NCBI GenBank assembly: GCA_937983035.1
Contig: CALKAN010000329.1
Span: 1 to 5,263, forward strand
From: an uncultured Paenibacillaceae bacterium
Lineage (GTDB): Bacteria; Bacillota; Bacilli; Paenibacillales; CALAME01
DNA length: 5,263 bases
Reading direction: 5' to 3'
In this document: piece by piece, positions 4,501 through 5,263 of the stretch
How positions within the stretch are numbered: position 1 is the first letter of the stretch
How the letters are laid out: the number at the start of each line of letters is the position of its first letter
Program-made: the position numbers and the translations under genes
Notes under the pieces: model-generated
The model's database searches: none
What the model was told of the DNA's origin: nothing
The model's input: only the letters and a program-made list of their open reading frames with translations

Positions 4501-5263
4501 GTGTCAAAACGAAAAAAAGTGACGCAATCCATGCTCGCAGAAGCGTTGAACGTTACTGTGCAAACGGTTTCAAAAGCGTTGAGCGGCAAGCCCGGCATGT
4601 CTGAGCAAACGCGGTCACGGATTTTCAAAGCGGCAGAAGAGATGGGATATTATACGAAGGAACAAATTCGCAGCCTGATCTTGGATCGAATTGAACCGTA
4701 TCCTCATGAGACGAAACGGTTTGTCATCGTGCAGATGAATTCATCCAACTACAACCGGCTCCTTCTGCAAGGGCTGCGAAAACGATTAAACATGCTTGGA
4801 CATCAAATCGAACGGATCATCGTTCCGAAATTGAATCATGAGAAGGCAATCAAAGAATGGATCGAGGAGAAAAGCTTAAGTTACACGGATGGAATATTTT
4901 TGACTCCGACACTGCCTAAAGCATGGGAAACGTGCTTGCTGGAAGTCCCTGTGCCGCATGTGCTCATCGGATATCCGGCGCCGGGACTGCAAGCGGACAG
5001 CATTATTTGGGATGTGAGCGAAGCCGTTTGGCAAGCGGTGATGCATCTGCAGCAGCTGGGACACAGCAAAATTATGTATGTCGGAGAAATCGGCAGGCAG
5101 CAAGGCTATTTGCTGCGCTGGCAGTCGTTCACGCAAGCGCTGAAGGAGAAAGTTGGAGTCGGCGTGGATGCTGAAGTGCATTTTACGAAGCGGAGTTCCT
5201 ACGATCCGGGATGGGGCCAAGAATTGGAGCAAATGTTGACAGCCATTAGACCGAGCGCTGTCC
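4501..5263 (+). CDS. LacI-family transcriptional regulator (3' end outside window)
   Basis: DNA-binding regulator, probably responding to a sugar. The frame is open from GTG 4501 to the window end: 254 codons plus one base, with about 80 residues missing compared with the usual 330-340. The N-terminal helix-turn-helix is clear: VTQSMLAEALNV, then TVQTVSKALSGKPGMSEQTR with recognition helix near residues 19-27, then IFKAAEEMGY (41-50). The hinge differs from the usual GYxPNxxARSL: here GYYTKEQIRSL (49-59), losing the Pro-Asn and Ala but keeping Arg-Ser-Leu, with Leu59 at the position that inserts into the operator centre. The sensor domain starts near FVIVQMN (74-80) and shows DGIFLT (130-135), HLQQLGHSKIMYVG (182-195) and Arg206, aligned with the effector-contacting arginine of LacI. 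It has its own promoter. The adjacent lipoprotein gene with its cre-like operator is a natural candidate target (inference). Confidence 0.9.
   Translation, partial: MSKRKKVTQSMLAEALNVTVQTVSKALSGKPGMSEQTRSRIFKAAEEMGYYTKEQIRSLILDRIEPYPHETKRFVIVQMNSSNYNRLLLQGLRKRLNMLGHQIERIIVPKLNHEKAIKEWIEEKSLSYTDGIFLTPTLPKAWETCLLEVPVPHVLIGYPAPGLQADSIIWDVSEAVWQAVMHLQQLGHSKIMYVGEIGRQQGYLLRWQSFTQALKEKVGVGVDAEVHFTKRSSYDPGWGQELEQMLTAIRPSAV

Noticed and set aside
1..5263. Mobile element, CRISPR array, RNA gene or novel defence system
   Set aside because: No transposase, terminal repeats, regularly spaced repeats, tRNA/rRNA-like stretches or defence-type domains could be seen; coding density and style are uniform through the window.

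Overview
The window looks like a chromosomal segment of a low-to-medium GC Gram-positive bacterium of the order Bacillales, possibly Paenibacillaceae. The signs are strong purine-rich ribosome binding sites close to AAGGAGGTG, frequent GTG starts, intrinsic terminators with T-runs, a lipoprotein signal peptide followed by a low-complexity linker, a CcpA-type cre sequence, and protein styles (sugar-binding lipoprotein, LacI regulator) common in that order. The genus cannot be fixed from this sequence alone. All six genes are on the + strand; the first and last are cut by the window edges.

Bases 1-2891 are the 3' part of one apparent transcription unit. It holds the end of livM (permease), livG and livF (two ATPases of a branched-chain or hydrophobic amino-acid ABC importer), then proC (pyrroline-5-carboxylate reductase, last step of proline synthesis). 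livM and livG overlap by 4 bases, the livF ribosome binding site lies inside livG, and only 45 bases without a terminator separate livF from proC. A hairpin across the proC stop codon and a clear intrinsic terminator close the unit.

Bases 2892-4412 are a single-gene unit: a promoter with a perfect -10 box but a poor -35, a cre-type operator just downstream of it, a sugar-type solute-binding lipoprotein gene, and its own terminator. No permease or ATPase genes accompany it in this window.

Bases 4413-5263 carry a good sigma-A-type promoter overlapped by a TGAAC-N4-GTTCA dyad, then a GTG-started LacI-family regulator truncated by the window end. The regulator may act on the neighbouring binding-protein gene, whose operator has the shape that LacI/CcpA proteins bind, but CcpA itself is an equally good candidate.

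Most of the window is ordinary transport and metabolism. I see no sign of a new defence system, mobile element, CRISPR array or RNA gene. The points worth a second look are regulatory: the operator sites, the 18-bp tandem repeat before proC, and the linkage of proC to an amino-acid importer.
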